Source: an uncultured Collinsella sp. (GTDB taxonomy: Bacteria > Actinomycetota > Coriobacteriia > Coriobacteriales > Coriobacteriaceae). Taken from it: a stretch of DNA of 64,000 bases. The stretch is taken from assembly GCA_900754075.1 (NCBI GenBank), contig CAAEBN010000017.1, forward strand, positions 1 to 64,000, given 5' to 3'. The translations under genes and the position numbers were made by a program. Below, piece by piece: positions 49,887 through 58,279 of the stretch (position 1 is the stretch's first letter; the number at the start of each line of letters is the position of its first letter). The notes under the pieces are model-generated. The model worked only from the letters and a program-made list of their open reading frames with translations, was not told the origin of the DNA and did not search any database.

Positions 49887-51224
49887 ATGCAGTTCGATCA
49901 GGTGACGGTTATCGGTGGCGGTCTGGCGGGTTCGGAATGTGCGATCCAGCTGGCAGATCGCGGGTTTGCCGTAAAGCTGTGCGAGATGCGCCCCCAGGTG
50001 AGCTCTCCGGCCCACCATACCGACCACCTGGCCGAGCTCGTCTGCTCAAATTCGTTTAAGTCAACCCGTCCGGATTCCGCTGCTGGCCTACTAAAGGCCG
50101 AGCTCGAGCGCATGGGTTCGGTGCTGCTCGATTGCGCCCATCGCGCGGCCGTTCCCGCCGGCGGTGCCCTGGCGGTCGATCGCGTCAAGTTTTCCGAGCT
50201 TGTCGAGGCCGAGGTTGCCGCCCGACCCAATATCGAGGTCGTGCACGGCGAGGTTACGCAGATTCCCGAGGGCCACGTGGTCATTGCCGCGGGCCCGCTG
50301 TGTTCACCGGCATTGAGCGAAGAGGTCATGAAGCTCGTCGGTGGCGACGCCTTGGCGTTCTTTGATGCTGCCGCGCCAATCGTCGATGCCTCCACGCTCG
50401 ATATGGACGTGCTGTTCTCGCAGTCGCGCTACGAGGAGCAGGGGAGCGGCGACTATCTCAACGCTCCGCTTAATAAGGAGGAGTACGAGGCCTTTTTCGA
50501 GGCACTCACCACCGCCGACCGCGTGGTGCTCAAGGACTTTGAGGGTGGCGACCTGTTCCAGGCCTGTCAGCCCGCCGAGGAAGTCGCCCGTACCGGTAAG
50601 GATGCTATCCGCTTTGGTGCCATGAAGCCCGTCGGCCTCACCGACCCGCGTACCGGACGTCGCCCTTGGGCGGCGATTCAGCTGCGCGCCGAGAACAAGG
50701 AGAAGACCGCCTACAACCTGGTGGGCTTCCAGACCAACCTGACCTTTGGCGAACAAAAGCGTGTCTTCCATATGGTTCCCGGTCTGGAGAATGCCGAGTT
50801 CTTCCGTTATGGCGTCATGCACCGCAATACCTTTGTCGATGCGCCGCACGTGCTTGACGGCACTTTTGCCGTGCCTGGCACGGGTGTGCGCCTCGCCGGT
50901 CAGATTACCGGCACCGAGGGGTACATGGAAGCGGTGGCGACCGGTCTGCTTGCTGCGCTTAACACCTATGCCGAGGCTATCGGTGTGGCTTCTGTGGAGC
51001 TTCCTCGCGTGGGCGCCCTGGGCGCGCTCGTGGGCTATGCGACCGATCCGGCAACGGTGGGCTATCAGCCCATGCACGTTAACTTTGGCTTGGTGCCACC
51101 GCTCGAGGACGGCAAGCGCCGCAGTAAACGCGACCGCTACCAGGCATATGCGGATCGCGCGCTCGAGGCCCTCGATGCCTACTTGGCCACGCGTTCCGAC
51201 TTGTTTGGGGGCGACCGGTCATAG
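49887..51224 (+). CDS. trmFO: Folate-dependent tRNA U54 methyltransferase TrmFO
   Basis: FAD- and methylenetetrahydrofolate-dependent enzyme that makes ribothymidine 54 in tRNA. The 445-residue product has the N-terminal FAD fold (VTVIGGGLAGSECAIQLADRG), the family segment LAELVCSNSFKST, LLKAELERMGS, and the C-terminal IGVASVELPRVGALGALVGY. ATG 49887 has AGAAAGG upstream. Its stop codon (TAG 51222-51224) overlaps the proposed start of xerC. Confidence 0.95.
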   Translation: MQFDQVTVIGGGLAGSECAIQLADRGFAVKLCEMRPQVSSPAHHTDHLAELVCSNSFKSTRPDSAAGLLKAELERMGSVLLDCAHRAAVPAGGALAVDRVKFSELVEAEVAARPNIEVVHGEVTQIPEGHVVIAAGPLCSPALSEEVMKLVGGDALAFFDAAAPIVDASTLDMDVLFSQSRYEEQGSGDYLNAPLNKEEYEAFFEALTTADRVVLKDFEGGDLFQACQPAEEVARTGKDAIRFGAMKPVGLTDPRTGRRPWAAIQLRAENKEKTAYNLVGFQTNLTFGEQKRVFHMVPGLENAEFFRYGVMHRNTFVDAPHVLDGTFAVPGTGVRLAGQITGTEGYMEAVATGLLAALNTYAEAIGVASVELPRVGALGALVGYATDPATVGYQPMHVNFGLVPPLEDGKRRSKRDRYQAYADRALEALDAYLATRSDLFGGDRS

Positions 51225-52141
51225 CCTTTGACCTGTACGATACCGTCGACTCGTTTATCGCCTACATCGCACGTGTCGAGGGGCTCTCTCCCAATACGGT
51301 GACTGCCTATGGATCGCGGTTGGAGCGCTTTGCTGCCTGGTGCGAGCGTACGGGTGTCGATGCGCGTATGGCCGATGTGCGTACCGTCCGCGCATATTTG
51401 GCCGAGTTTTCGCGCGAGCAGGTGGCGCCTCGCACCATTGCCGCGCATTTGTCGGCTATTCGGTCGCTCTATCGTTGGATGGCTGCCGAGGGGATTGTCG
51501 AGGGCGATGCGGTCTCGGCGATCGCGTCGCCCAAGCTGCCGCGCGACCTGCCCGGTGTGCTGACGACCCAACAGGTCGAGGCGCTGCTCAAGACGCCTGA
51601 TACTTCGACGCCCGTGGGACTGCGCGATGCGGCGATGCTCGAGCTGCTCTATGCCTCGGGTGCCCGCATCTCGGAGCTTGCCGCGCTTAACGTGGAATCC
51701 ATCGCTTGGTCGGAGCGCGTGGTTCGCCTTTGGGGCAAGGGGAGCAAGGAGCGCATCGTTCCTCTGTATCGTCGCGCACTTGAGGCGACGTGCACCTATG
51801 TCGAGGAGGGGAGACCGGTGCTGCTCGCCCAGGCAAAGCGTCGTGATGCCGCAAACGGTCCCCATCCGCTGTATATTTCTGCGCGCGGTAATCGCATGAG
51901 TGCCGCTATGCTCAGACGACGGTTCCATACGCTGGCGACGCTCGCTGGCATCCCTGCCGACATTGCCCCGCATGCGATGCGCCACACGTTTGCGACCGAT
52001 TTGCTTGAGGGCGGCGCGGATCTGCGTTCGGTTCAAGAGCTGCTGGGACATGCGAGCCTGTCCACGACGCAGATTTACACGCATCTTACGCCCGATCGGC
52101 TTAAGCGCGCCGTGACCCAGGCCCATCCCCGGGGCGAGTAG
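51221..52141 (+). CDS. xerC: Tyrosine recombinase XerC-like, with no canonical start codon
   Basis: Site-specific recombinase of the XerC/XerD type for chromosome dimer resolution. The catalytic domain has the Arg in ASGARISELAAL, Lys in GKGSKERIVPL, HAMRHTFATDLL and HASLSTTQIYTHL with the Tyr nucleophile. The first ordinary start is GTG 51299, but family-like N-terminal sequence continues upstream in frame (TVDSFIAYIARVEGLSPNTV) to ATA 51221, which overlaps the trmFO stop. No ATG, GTG or TTG lies between. An ATA or CTG (51233) start, or a mutated ATG, is therefore proposed. Position after trmFO matches xerC in Gram-positives. Confidence 0.85.
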   Translation: MAFDLYDTVDSFIAYIARVEGLSPNTVTAYGSRLERFAAWCERTGVDARMADVRTVRAYLAEFSREQVAPRTIAAHLSAIRSLYRWMAAEGIVEGDAVSAIASPKLPRDLPGVLTTQQVEALLKTPDTSTPVGLRDAAMLELLYASGARISELAALNVESIAWSERVVRLWGKGSKERIVPLYRRALEATCTYVEEGRPVLLAQAKRRDAANGPHPLYISARGNRMSAAMLRRRFHTLATLAGIPADIAPHAMRHTFATDLLEGGADLRSVQELLGHASLSTTQIYTHLTPDRLKRAVTQAHPRGE

Positions 52142-52187
52142 GCTGGGCGGCTCGTGTTGCGCTTAGGTGTGTGGTTTTGATTGCGGG

Positions 52188-52216
52188 TTGGCAGAAAGAG
52201 GCAATCCTGCTATCAT
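52188..52216 (+). promoter_or_regulatory. Promoter of rpsB-tsf
   Basis: TTGGCA (52188-52193), a 17-nt spacer and TATCAT (52211-52216). The leader to the rpsB start is about 135 nt, long enough for the S2-dependent control known for other rpsB-tsf operons; no specific motif was recognised. Confidence 0.7.
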
Positions 52217-52357
52217 TCATCGGGTTGCTTCACGGCAACAGGTTTTTATCACGCACGCGCGGCTACTTCATACCGTGGTGCCCGGGCTTTGGTAGCACAT
52301 GTCCGGGTTGGTTTTGGAGGATGACCCCGCGCGGAGGCAAACCACAGGAGGTTTAAC

Positions 52358-53086
52358 ATGGCTACCAAGATTAATATCCGCACCCTGCTCGAGGCCGGCT
52401 GCCACTTCGGTCACCAGACCCGTCGCTGGAACCCCAAGATGAAGCCGTTCATCTTCGGTGAGCGCAACGGCATCTATATCCTCGACCTCAAGCAGACCAT
52501 CCTCGACGCCGACCAGGCCTACACCTTCGTCAAGAACGTCGCCAAGGGCGGCAACGTGCTGTTCGTCGGCACCAAGAAGCAGGCTCAGGAGGCCGTCAAG
52601 AACGCCGCTGAGCGCGCCAACATGCCTTACATCAACCAGCGTTGGCTCGGCGGCATGCTGACCAACTTCGTCACCATCCGCTCCCGTATCAACCGCATGG
52701 AGGAGCTCGAGGCCATGGTCGAGGACGGCCGTATGGCAGTGCTCCCCAAGAAGGAGCAGGCTGTGCTCGGTAAGGAGCTCACCAAGCTCCAGACCAACCT
52801 CGGTGGCGCCCGCGACATGAAGGGTCTGCCCCAGGCTCTCTTCGTCATCGACACCAAGCGCGAGGAGAACGCTATCAAGGAGGCCCAGCGCCTGAACATC
52901 CCCGTCGTCGCTCTGATCGACACCAACTCCGATCCCGACGAGGTCGAGTACGGCATCCCCTGCAACGATGACGCTATCTCCGCTGTCACCCTTATGTGCG
53001 AGCTCATGGCTGACGCCTGCCTCGCTGGCTCCGGCAAGGAGCAGGTCTCCGAGGCCGAGATGGCCGCTGAGCCCAAGGCCGAGTAA
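52358..53086 (+). CDS. rpsB: 30S ribosomal protein S2
   Basis: Small-subunit protein uS2, 242 residues. Conserved features: IRTLLEAGCHFGHQTRRWNP, NGIYILDLKQT, the GTKKQAQEAV strand, the YINQRWLGGMLTNF block and PVVALIDTNSDPDEV. AGGAGG is eight bases before ATG 52358. It is joined to tsf after 45 nt in the usual order. Confidence 0.97.
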   Translation: MATKINIRTLLEAGCHFGHQTRRWNPKMKPFIFGERNGIYILDLKQTILDADQAYTFVKNVAKGGNVLFVGTKKQAQEAVKNAAERANMPYINQRWLGGMLTNFVTIRSRINRMEELEAMVEDGRMAVLPKKEQAVLGKELTKLQTNLGGARDMKGLPQALFVIDTKREENAIKEAQRLNIPVVALIDTNSDPDEVEYGIPCNDDAISAVTLMCELMADACLAGSGKEQVSEAEMAAEPKAE

Positions 53087-53131
53087 ATCAGTCTTAGTTA
53101 ATTCTTTTTCATCTCTTTGAAAGGAACCACA

Positions 53132-54001
53132 ATGGCCCAGATTACCGCCGCTATGGTCAAGCAGCTCCGCGAGATGACCGACTCCCCGATGATGGAGTGC
53201 AAGAAGGCTCTCGTCGAGGCTGACGGCGACATGGACGCCGCTGTCGACGTTCTGCGCAAGAACGGCCTCGCCAAGGCTGCCAAGAAGGCTGGCCGTGAGA
53301 CCAACGAGGGCGCTGTCGCCGCGTTCGTCTCCGAGGACGGCAAGACCGGCGCTCTGCTCGAGCTCTCCTGCGAGACCGACTTCGTCGGCTCCAACGCCAA
53401 GTTCACCGGCTTTGCTTCCAAGGTCGCTGAGGTTGTCGCTACCACCGAGCCTGCTGACGTCGACGCTCTGCTCGAGAAGCCGATGGGCGAGGAGACCGTT
53501 TCCTCCGAGCTCACCGAGATGATTCACATCATGGGCGAGAACATGAAGATCTCCCGTTTCGCCGCCCGCAAGGCTGAGAACGGCGCTCTCGCTTCTTACA
53601 TCCACATGGGTGGTAAGATCGGCGTTCTCGTCGAGTTCGCTTTCGAGAAGGCCGAGACCGCTCAGGCTGAGTCCTTCAAGACCTTTGCTCACGACGTTGC
53701 CCTTCAGGTTGCCGCCGTCGCCCCGATCTGCGCTACCCGCGATCAGGTTCCGGCTGAGACCGTCGAGCACGAGAAGCAGATCTACATGGCTCAGGCTGCC
53801 GAGTCCGGCAAGCCCGAGGCTATCCAGGAGAAGATGGCTGTTGGCCGTCTGGAGAAGTTCTACAAGCAGTCCGTGCTCACCGAGCAGGAGTTCATCAAGG
53901 ACAGCTCCCTCACCATCAAGAAGTACGCTGAGCAGGTCTCCAAGGAGCTCGGCGACACCATTACCGTCGTTGCCTTTGACCGTCTGGTCCGTGGCGAGTA
54001 A
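53132..54001 (+). CDS. tsf: Elongation factor Ts
   Basis: Guanine-nucleotide exchange factor for EF-Tu. The 289-residue protein begins with the UBA-like domain (MVKQLREMTDSPMMECKKAL), then LSCETDFVGSNAKF, which contains the EF-Tu-contacting TDFV segment, and two further core subdomains. ATG 53132 has AAAGGAAC upstream; an in-frame ATG at 53117 is less likely. A strong terminator follows at 54025. Confidence 0.97.
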   Translation: MAQITAAMVKQLREMTDSPMMECKKALVEADGDMDAAVDVLRKNGLAKAAKKAGRETNEGAVAAFVSEDGKTGALLELSCETDFVGSNAKFTGFASKVAEVVATTEPADVDALLEKPMGEETVSSELTEMIHIMGENMKISRFAARKAENGALASYIHMGGKIGVLVEFAFEKAETAQAESFKTFAHDVALQVAAVAPICATRDQVPAETVEHEKQIYMAQAAESGKPEAIQEKMAVGRLEKFYKQSVLTEQEFIKDSSLTIKKYAEQVSKELGDTITVVAFDRLVRGE

Positions 54002-54024
54002 ATAAGCTCTTGTAGCTGGTAATG

Positions 54025-54060
54025 AGCAGGCTGTGGGTTTTACTCACAGCCTGCTTTTTC
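54025..54060 (+). terminator. Terminator after tsf
   Basis: AGCAGGCTGTG (54025-54035) pairs with CACAGCCTGCT (54045-54055), followed by TTTTC. Confidence 0.85.
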
Positions 54061-54118
54061 ATGGCTCTCCGTTAAGCCTTTGATATTATGTTATGAGTCT
54101 AATTAAAGGAGGATCGCT

Positions 54119-54841
54119 TTGTCCGACATCCGATATAAACGCGTGCTTCTGAAGCTCTCCGGTGAAGCGCTGATGGGCGATGGCAACTACGGCATCGACC
54201 CCAAGGTTACCGATCATCTTGCCAAGCAGGTCAAGGAGCTGCTCGCCGTTGGTCATGAGGTCGGCGTCGTTGTCGGCGGCGGCAATATTTTCCGCGGCAT
54301 GGCCGGCGCCGCCGGTGGTATGGATCGCGCCCAGGCCGATTACATGGGCATGCTCGCTACCGTTATGAACGCGCTTGCCCTGCAGGATGCCTTCGAGCAC
54401 AACGATGTTCCCTGCCGCGTGATGAGCGCTATCCAGATGAACGAGATTTGCGAGCCCTATATTCGCCGTCGCGCCATCAACCACCTGTCCAAGGGCAACG
54501 TCGTTATCTTTGCCGCCGGATCGGGTAATCCGTACTTTACGACTGACACCGCCGCGGCCCTTCGCGCCTGCGAGATCGGTGCCGAGATTCTGATTAAGGC
54601 CACCAAGGTTGACGGCATCTACGACAAGGATCCCGTCAAGTGCGCCGATGCCGTCCGTTTTGACAAGATTACCTATCACGAGGTTCTCGTCCGCGGTCTG
54701 CAGGTTATGGATTCCACGGCTACGGCACTGTGCCAGGATAACCGTATGCCGATTTTGGTCCTCAACATCGATGGCGAGGACACCGTCAAGCGCGCGCTTT
54801 CGGGTGAGCCCGTCGGCACGCTCGTCTATCAGGAGGATTAA
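54119..54841 (+). CDS. pyrH: Uridylate kinase
   Basis: Hexameric UMP kinase of the amino-acid-kinase fold, 240 residues. Signatures are VLLKLSGEALMG, VVVGGGNIFRG, GSGNPYFTTDTAAALRA and ATKVDGIYDKDP. It starts at TTG 54119 with AAAGGAGG upstream. It opens the pyrH-frr-uppS-cdsA-dxr-rseP-ispG-proS run, a conserved order; all genes are separated by a few bases or overlap. Confidence 0.96.
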   Translation: MSDIRYKRVLLKLSGEALMGDGNYGIDPKVTDHLAKQVKELLAVGHEVGVVVGGGNIFRGMAGAAGGMDRAQADYMGMLATVMNALALQDAFEHNDVPCRVMSAIQMNEICEPYIRRRAINHLSKGNVVIFAAGSGNPYFTTDTAAALRACEIGAEILIKATKVDGIYDKDPVKCADAVRFDKITYHEVLVRGLQVMDSTATALCQDNRMPILVLNIDGEDTVKRALSGEPVGTLVYQED

Positions 54842-54843
54842 GC

Positions 54844-55380
54844 ATGGCAGAGAACATCACCGCCCACATGGACAAGTCGCTCGAGTCCCTCAAGCACAAC
54901 TTCTCCAAGGTTCGCACGGGTCGCGCCAACGCTAACATTCTGTCCGACATCTCGGTCGATTACTACGGTGTTCCCACGCCGGTTACCCAGGTTGCCGCCG
55001 TTAAGACTCCCGAGGCCCACATGCTGCTCATCGAGCCCTGGGACAAGGCACTCGTCAATGCTATTGTGAAGGCTATCAGCGCTTCCGATCTGGGCATTAC
55101 TCCCAACTCTGACGGTACCGTCGTGCGCCTTCCGTTCCCGGCTCCCACCGAGGAGCGTCGTCGCGAGCTCGTCAAGGAGTGCCGCGAGTATGCCGAGCAG
55201 GCCAAGGTTTCCATTCGCAACATCCGTCGTGACTTTAACAACAAGCTCGAGCGTGACGAAGAGCTCACCGAGGACGATGTCCGTCGCGAGCAGGCCAAGG
55301 TCCAGAAGCATACCGATGAGTATGTTGCCAAGGTCGAGGAGCTTCTGAAGGAAAAAGAAGCCGAGGTCATGGAGATCTAA
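54844..55380 (+). CDS. frr: Ribosome recycling factor
   Basis: Splits post-termination ribosomes with EF-G. The 178-residue protein, slightly shorter than the usual ~185, shows KVRTGRANANILSDI, VDYYGVPTPVTQVA, and the C-terminal coiled arm NIRRDFNNKLERDEEL. It starts 2 nt after the pyrH stop; AGGAGG lies within the end of pyrH. Confidence 0.96.
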   Translation: MAENITAHMDKSLESLKHNFSKVRTGRANANILSDISVDYYGVPTPVTQVAAVKTPEAHMLLIEPWDKALVNAIVKAISASDLGITPNSDGTVVRLPFPAPTEERRRELVKECREYAEQAKVSIRNIRRDFNNKLERDEELTEDDVRREQAKVQKHTDEYVAKVEELLKEKEAEVMEI

Positions 55381-55381
55381 G

Positions 55382-56176
55382 GTGCAATACGACGAGAACA
55401 AACTGGTCGAGTACTTTGCCGACGCCCCTGCGGGCGTCGGTTTTTCCGACCTTGACCTCAATAAGATTCCGCATCATATTTCGTGCATCATGGACGGCAA
55501 CGGTCGTTGGGCCACGGCGCGCGGTCTTGCCCGCACCGAGGGCCACAAGGCAGGTATCGTCTCCCTGCGCGAGATTATTACCGCATGCGTGCGCTTGGGC
55601 GTCGACGTCCTTTCGGCCTATGCGTTTTCCACCGAAAACTGGAATCGTCCGCAGCACGAGGTCAACGTTTTGATGCATTTGTTTGCCAAGACGTTTATCG
55701 ATGAGCTGCCGCTGCTTAAGCGTGAAAACGTTCGCGTTGTCTTTTTGGGCGATATTTCCGCACTGCCCAAGAAGACCCGCGATGTCTTTGAGCGAGGTCT
55801 TGCCGAGTGTGCCGACCACACCGGCATGACGCTGGCGCTTGCCGTCAACTATGGTGCCCGTGCCGAGATCACCCGTGCCGTCCGTCAGATCGCGCTCGAT
55901 GCCGCCGCTGGAAAGATCGATCCCGCCGCTATCGACGATGATTTGGTTGCTTCGCATCTGTACACCGCCGGATTGCCCGATCCGGAGCTTGTGATTCGCA
56001 CTTCTGGCGAGCTTCGCCTTTCGAACTATCTGCTGTGGCAGGTTGCCTATTCTGAGTTTTATGTCACCAATACCTATTGGCCCGACTTTGATCGTTGGGG
56101 TCTTGTCGACGCCATTTTGGCCTACCAGGGCCGCGACCGTAGGTTTGGTGGACTGAGCAAGACCGAGGAGGCTTAA
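55382..56176 (+). CDS. uppS: Isoprenyl transferase (undecaprenyl diphosphate synthase)
   Basis: Makes the C55 lipid carrier for peptidoglycan and glycans. The 264-residue product has the catalytic Asp38 in CIMDGNGRWAT, YAFSTENWNRP, and the C-terminal ELRLSNYLLWQVAYSEF. It starts at GTG 55382, 1 nt after frr. The first ~28 residues form an extension before the conserved core. Confidence 0.95.
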   Translation: MQYDENKLVEYFADAPAGVGFSDLDLNKIPHHISCIMDGNGRWATARGLARTEGHKAGIVSLREIITACVRLGVDVLSAYAFSTENWNRPQHEVNVLMHLFAKTFIDELPLLKRENVRVVFLGDISALPKKTRDVFERGLAECADHTGMTLALAVNYGARAEITRAVRQIALDAAAGKIDPAAIDDDLVASHLYTAGLPDPELVIRTSGELRLSNYLLWQVAYSEFYVTNTYWPDFDRWGLVDAILAYQGRDRRFGGLSKTEEA

Positions 56177-56178
56177 TC

Positions 56179-57069
56179 GTGTCCGATCGTCCCAAGGCGT
56201 CTGCTCCCAAGGCGTCAACTCCCAAGGCGCCTGCCGCCAAAAGCGGCGCGGCTACGACTTCGTGGTTGGCCGGCTTTATTACCCGTGCCGCTGCAGGTAT
56301 CGTCTACGCCGTTGTATTTATTCTCTGCCTGGTTTTGGGTATCGTTCCCACTGCCATCTTCGTCTCTGTCATGAGCGGCCTGTGCTGCTATGAGTTTTTC
56401 CGCATGACGAAGCTCGATGGCAAGGTGGCCAACGAGCGCCTGGGTATCGCTGCCGCCGTGCTCTTTCCGCTCTCGGCGCTGGGTGACTCGCTGCTGTTGA
56501 ATGCCCTGCTTTTTGCTCTGATGCTTGCGGTGGGCATTTGGTATGTCTGGTCGTCGCGTACCCGCATATCCGATGTAGCTGTGACGCTCATGGGTCCCAT
56601 CTACACCGGTTTTATGCTGTCGGCCATCGTGCTGCTGCGCGATGCCGTGCCCGGTTTTGCCGGCGCCCTGCTTTCGGTGGGTGTTTGCGCGTCTCTCTGG
56701 GTCTCCGATTCGTTTGCCTACATCGTGGGTAGTCGTATCGGCAAGCATAAGATGGTCCCCAAGATTTCTCCAAAAAAGAGCTGGGAGGGCTTTTTCGGCG
56801 GCATCTTGGGCTCGGTTCTCATCTGGCTCATTTTGTGGGCCACGCACTTCTATAGGCTGAGCCTGCCCTATGCACTGCTGTGCGGCGTTGTTGTGTCCAT
56901 CCTGGGCGTTATCGGCGACCTCATCGAGTCACGCATCAAGCGTGGCGTGGGCGTCAAGGATTCCGGCAACCTTATCCCGGGCCATGGCGGCATGCTCGAC
57001 CGTAGCGACTCGCTTATCTTTGGCTGCATTACCGCGCAGCTGCTTTTGATGATCGGAGGCGTGCTGTAA
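56179..57069 (+). CDS. cdsA: Phosphatidate cytidylyltransferase
   Basis: Membrane enzyme making CDP-diacylglycerol for phospholipid synthesis. The 296-residue protein starts with a ~28-residue Lys/Ala/Pro-rich cytoplasmic segment, then about seven or eight transmembrane helices. The family signature near the C-terminus is SRIKRGVGVKDSGNLIPGHG followed by GMLDRSDSL. It starts at GTG 56179 and its stop overlaps the dxr start (TAATG). Confidence 0.94.
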   Translation: MSDRPKASAPKASTPKAPAAKSGAATTSWLAGFITRAAAGIVYAVVFILCLVLGIVPTAIFVSVMSGLCCYEFFRMTKLDGKVANERLGIAAAVLFPLSALGDSLLLNALLFALMLAVGIWYVWSSRTRISDVAVTLMGPIYTGFMLSAIVLLRDAVPGFAGALLSVGVCASLWVSDSFAYIVGSRIGKHKMVPKISPKKSWEGFFGGILGSVLIWLILWATHFYRLSLPYALLCGVVVSILGVIGDLIESRIKRGVGVKDSGNLIPGHGGMLDRSDSLIFGCITAQLLLMIGGVL

Positions 57070-58256
57070 TGGCGTTTCAGACGACGTACGGCCCCGATAG
57101 TCGTCTGCGGGTTGCAATTTTGGGCTGTACGGGCTCTATTGGCACCCAGGCGCTCGATGTTTGCCGTCAGCATGCCGACCGTCTGCAGGTGACGGCGCTT
57201 TCCGTTAATTCCAGTACCGCTGAGCTCGTTGCGTTTGCCCGTGAGTTTTCGGTTCCGGCCGTTGCCGTGGCCGACGCCACCCACGGTGCTGATGCTGTAC
57301 TGCAGGAGCTGCCCGAGGGCACCGAGCTCGGTGTTGGTGCGCAGGCAGTTTGTGAGCTCGCACGTCGCGATGACGTCGACTGTGCACTCGTCGCTATTGT
57401 GGGCGCCGCCGGGCTCGAAGCGAGCCATGCTGCCCTGACTTCGAACAAGCGTCTTGCACTTGCCAATAAGGAGTCGCTCGTTGTTGGCGGCGACCTGCTG
57501 ATGCCGCTGGCGCAGCCGGGTCAGCTCATTCCGGTCGACTCCGAGCACTCCGCCATCTATCAGTGCTATCTGGGTGAGAATCCACGCGAGGCCCACTGCA
57601 TTTGGCTTACCTGTTCGGGCGGTCCGTTCTTTGGCCGTTCACGCGAGGATCTCGACCACGTGACCCGCAAGGACGCCTTGGCGCATCCCACGTGGGCCAT
57701 GGGGGCAAAGATCACCATCGACTCCGCCACCCTTATGAACAAGGGCCTGGAGCGTATCGAGGCGATGCATCTGTTCGGGTGCGATCTCGACTTTATCAAC
57801 GTGGTCGTTCAGCGCCAGTCAAAGATCCACTCGATGGTCGAGTATGCGGACGGCTCTGTGATGGCACATCTTGGTGCGTCCGACATGCGCATTCCCATCC
57901 AGTTTGCGTTCTCGTATCCCGAGCGGTGGGATACCCCAGCGCCTCGAATCGATTTCCGCGAGCTCGGGCAGCTCACGTTTGATGCTGCCGATATGGACAC
58001 ATTCCGCTGCCTGGCGCTGGCCGAGCGTGCCGGCAGAACGGGCGGCACCATGCCGTGCGTGCTGAATGCCGCCAACGAAGTTGCCGTCGATGCCTTCCTG
58101 CACGATGCCTGCACCTTTACCGATATCGACCGAATCGTCGAGTCGTGCATGGATGCACACGATACGCAGGCGGTCGCATCCTTCGAGCAGCTTCGCGATA
58201 TCGATACGTGGGCTCGTGCCAAGGCCGCCGAGGTGCTCGCTGCAACCCGCTCTTAA
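57069..58256 (+). CDS. dxr: 1-deoxy-D-xylulose 5-phosphate reductoisomerase
   Basis: First committed step of the MEP isoprenoid pathway, NADPH-dependent. The 395-residue protein has the nucleotide-binding ILGCTGSIGTQALDV, the LANKESLVVGG site, VDSEHSAIYQC (metal ligands), GGPFFGR and the NEVAVDAFL segment. With ispG three genes on, it shows that the organism uses the MEP route. Confidence 0.96.
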   Translation: MAFQTTYGPDSRLRVAILGCTGSIGTQALDVCRQHADRLQVTALSVNSSTAELVAFAREFSVPAVAVADATHGADAVLQELPEGTELGVGAQAVCELARRDDVDCALVAIVGAAGLEASHAALTSNKRLALANKESLVVGGDLLMPLAQPGQLIPVDSEHSAIYQCYLGENPREAHCIWLTCSGGPFFGRSREDLDHVTRKDALAHPTWAMGAKITIDSATLMNKGLERIEAMHLFGCDLDFINVVVQRQSKIHSMVEYADGSVMAHLGASDMRIPIQFAFSYPERWDTPAPRIDFRELGQLTFDAADMDTFRCLALAERAGRTGGTMPCVLNAANEVAVDAFLHDACTFTDIDRIVESCMDAHDTQAVASFEQLRDIDTWARAKAAEVLAATRS

Positions 58257-58279
58257 TCGTAAGGATTGCTTTTCGTTTT

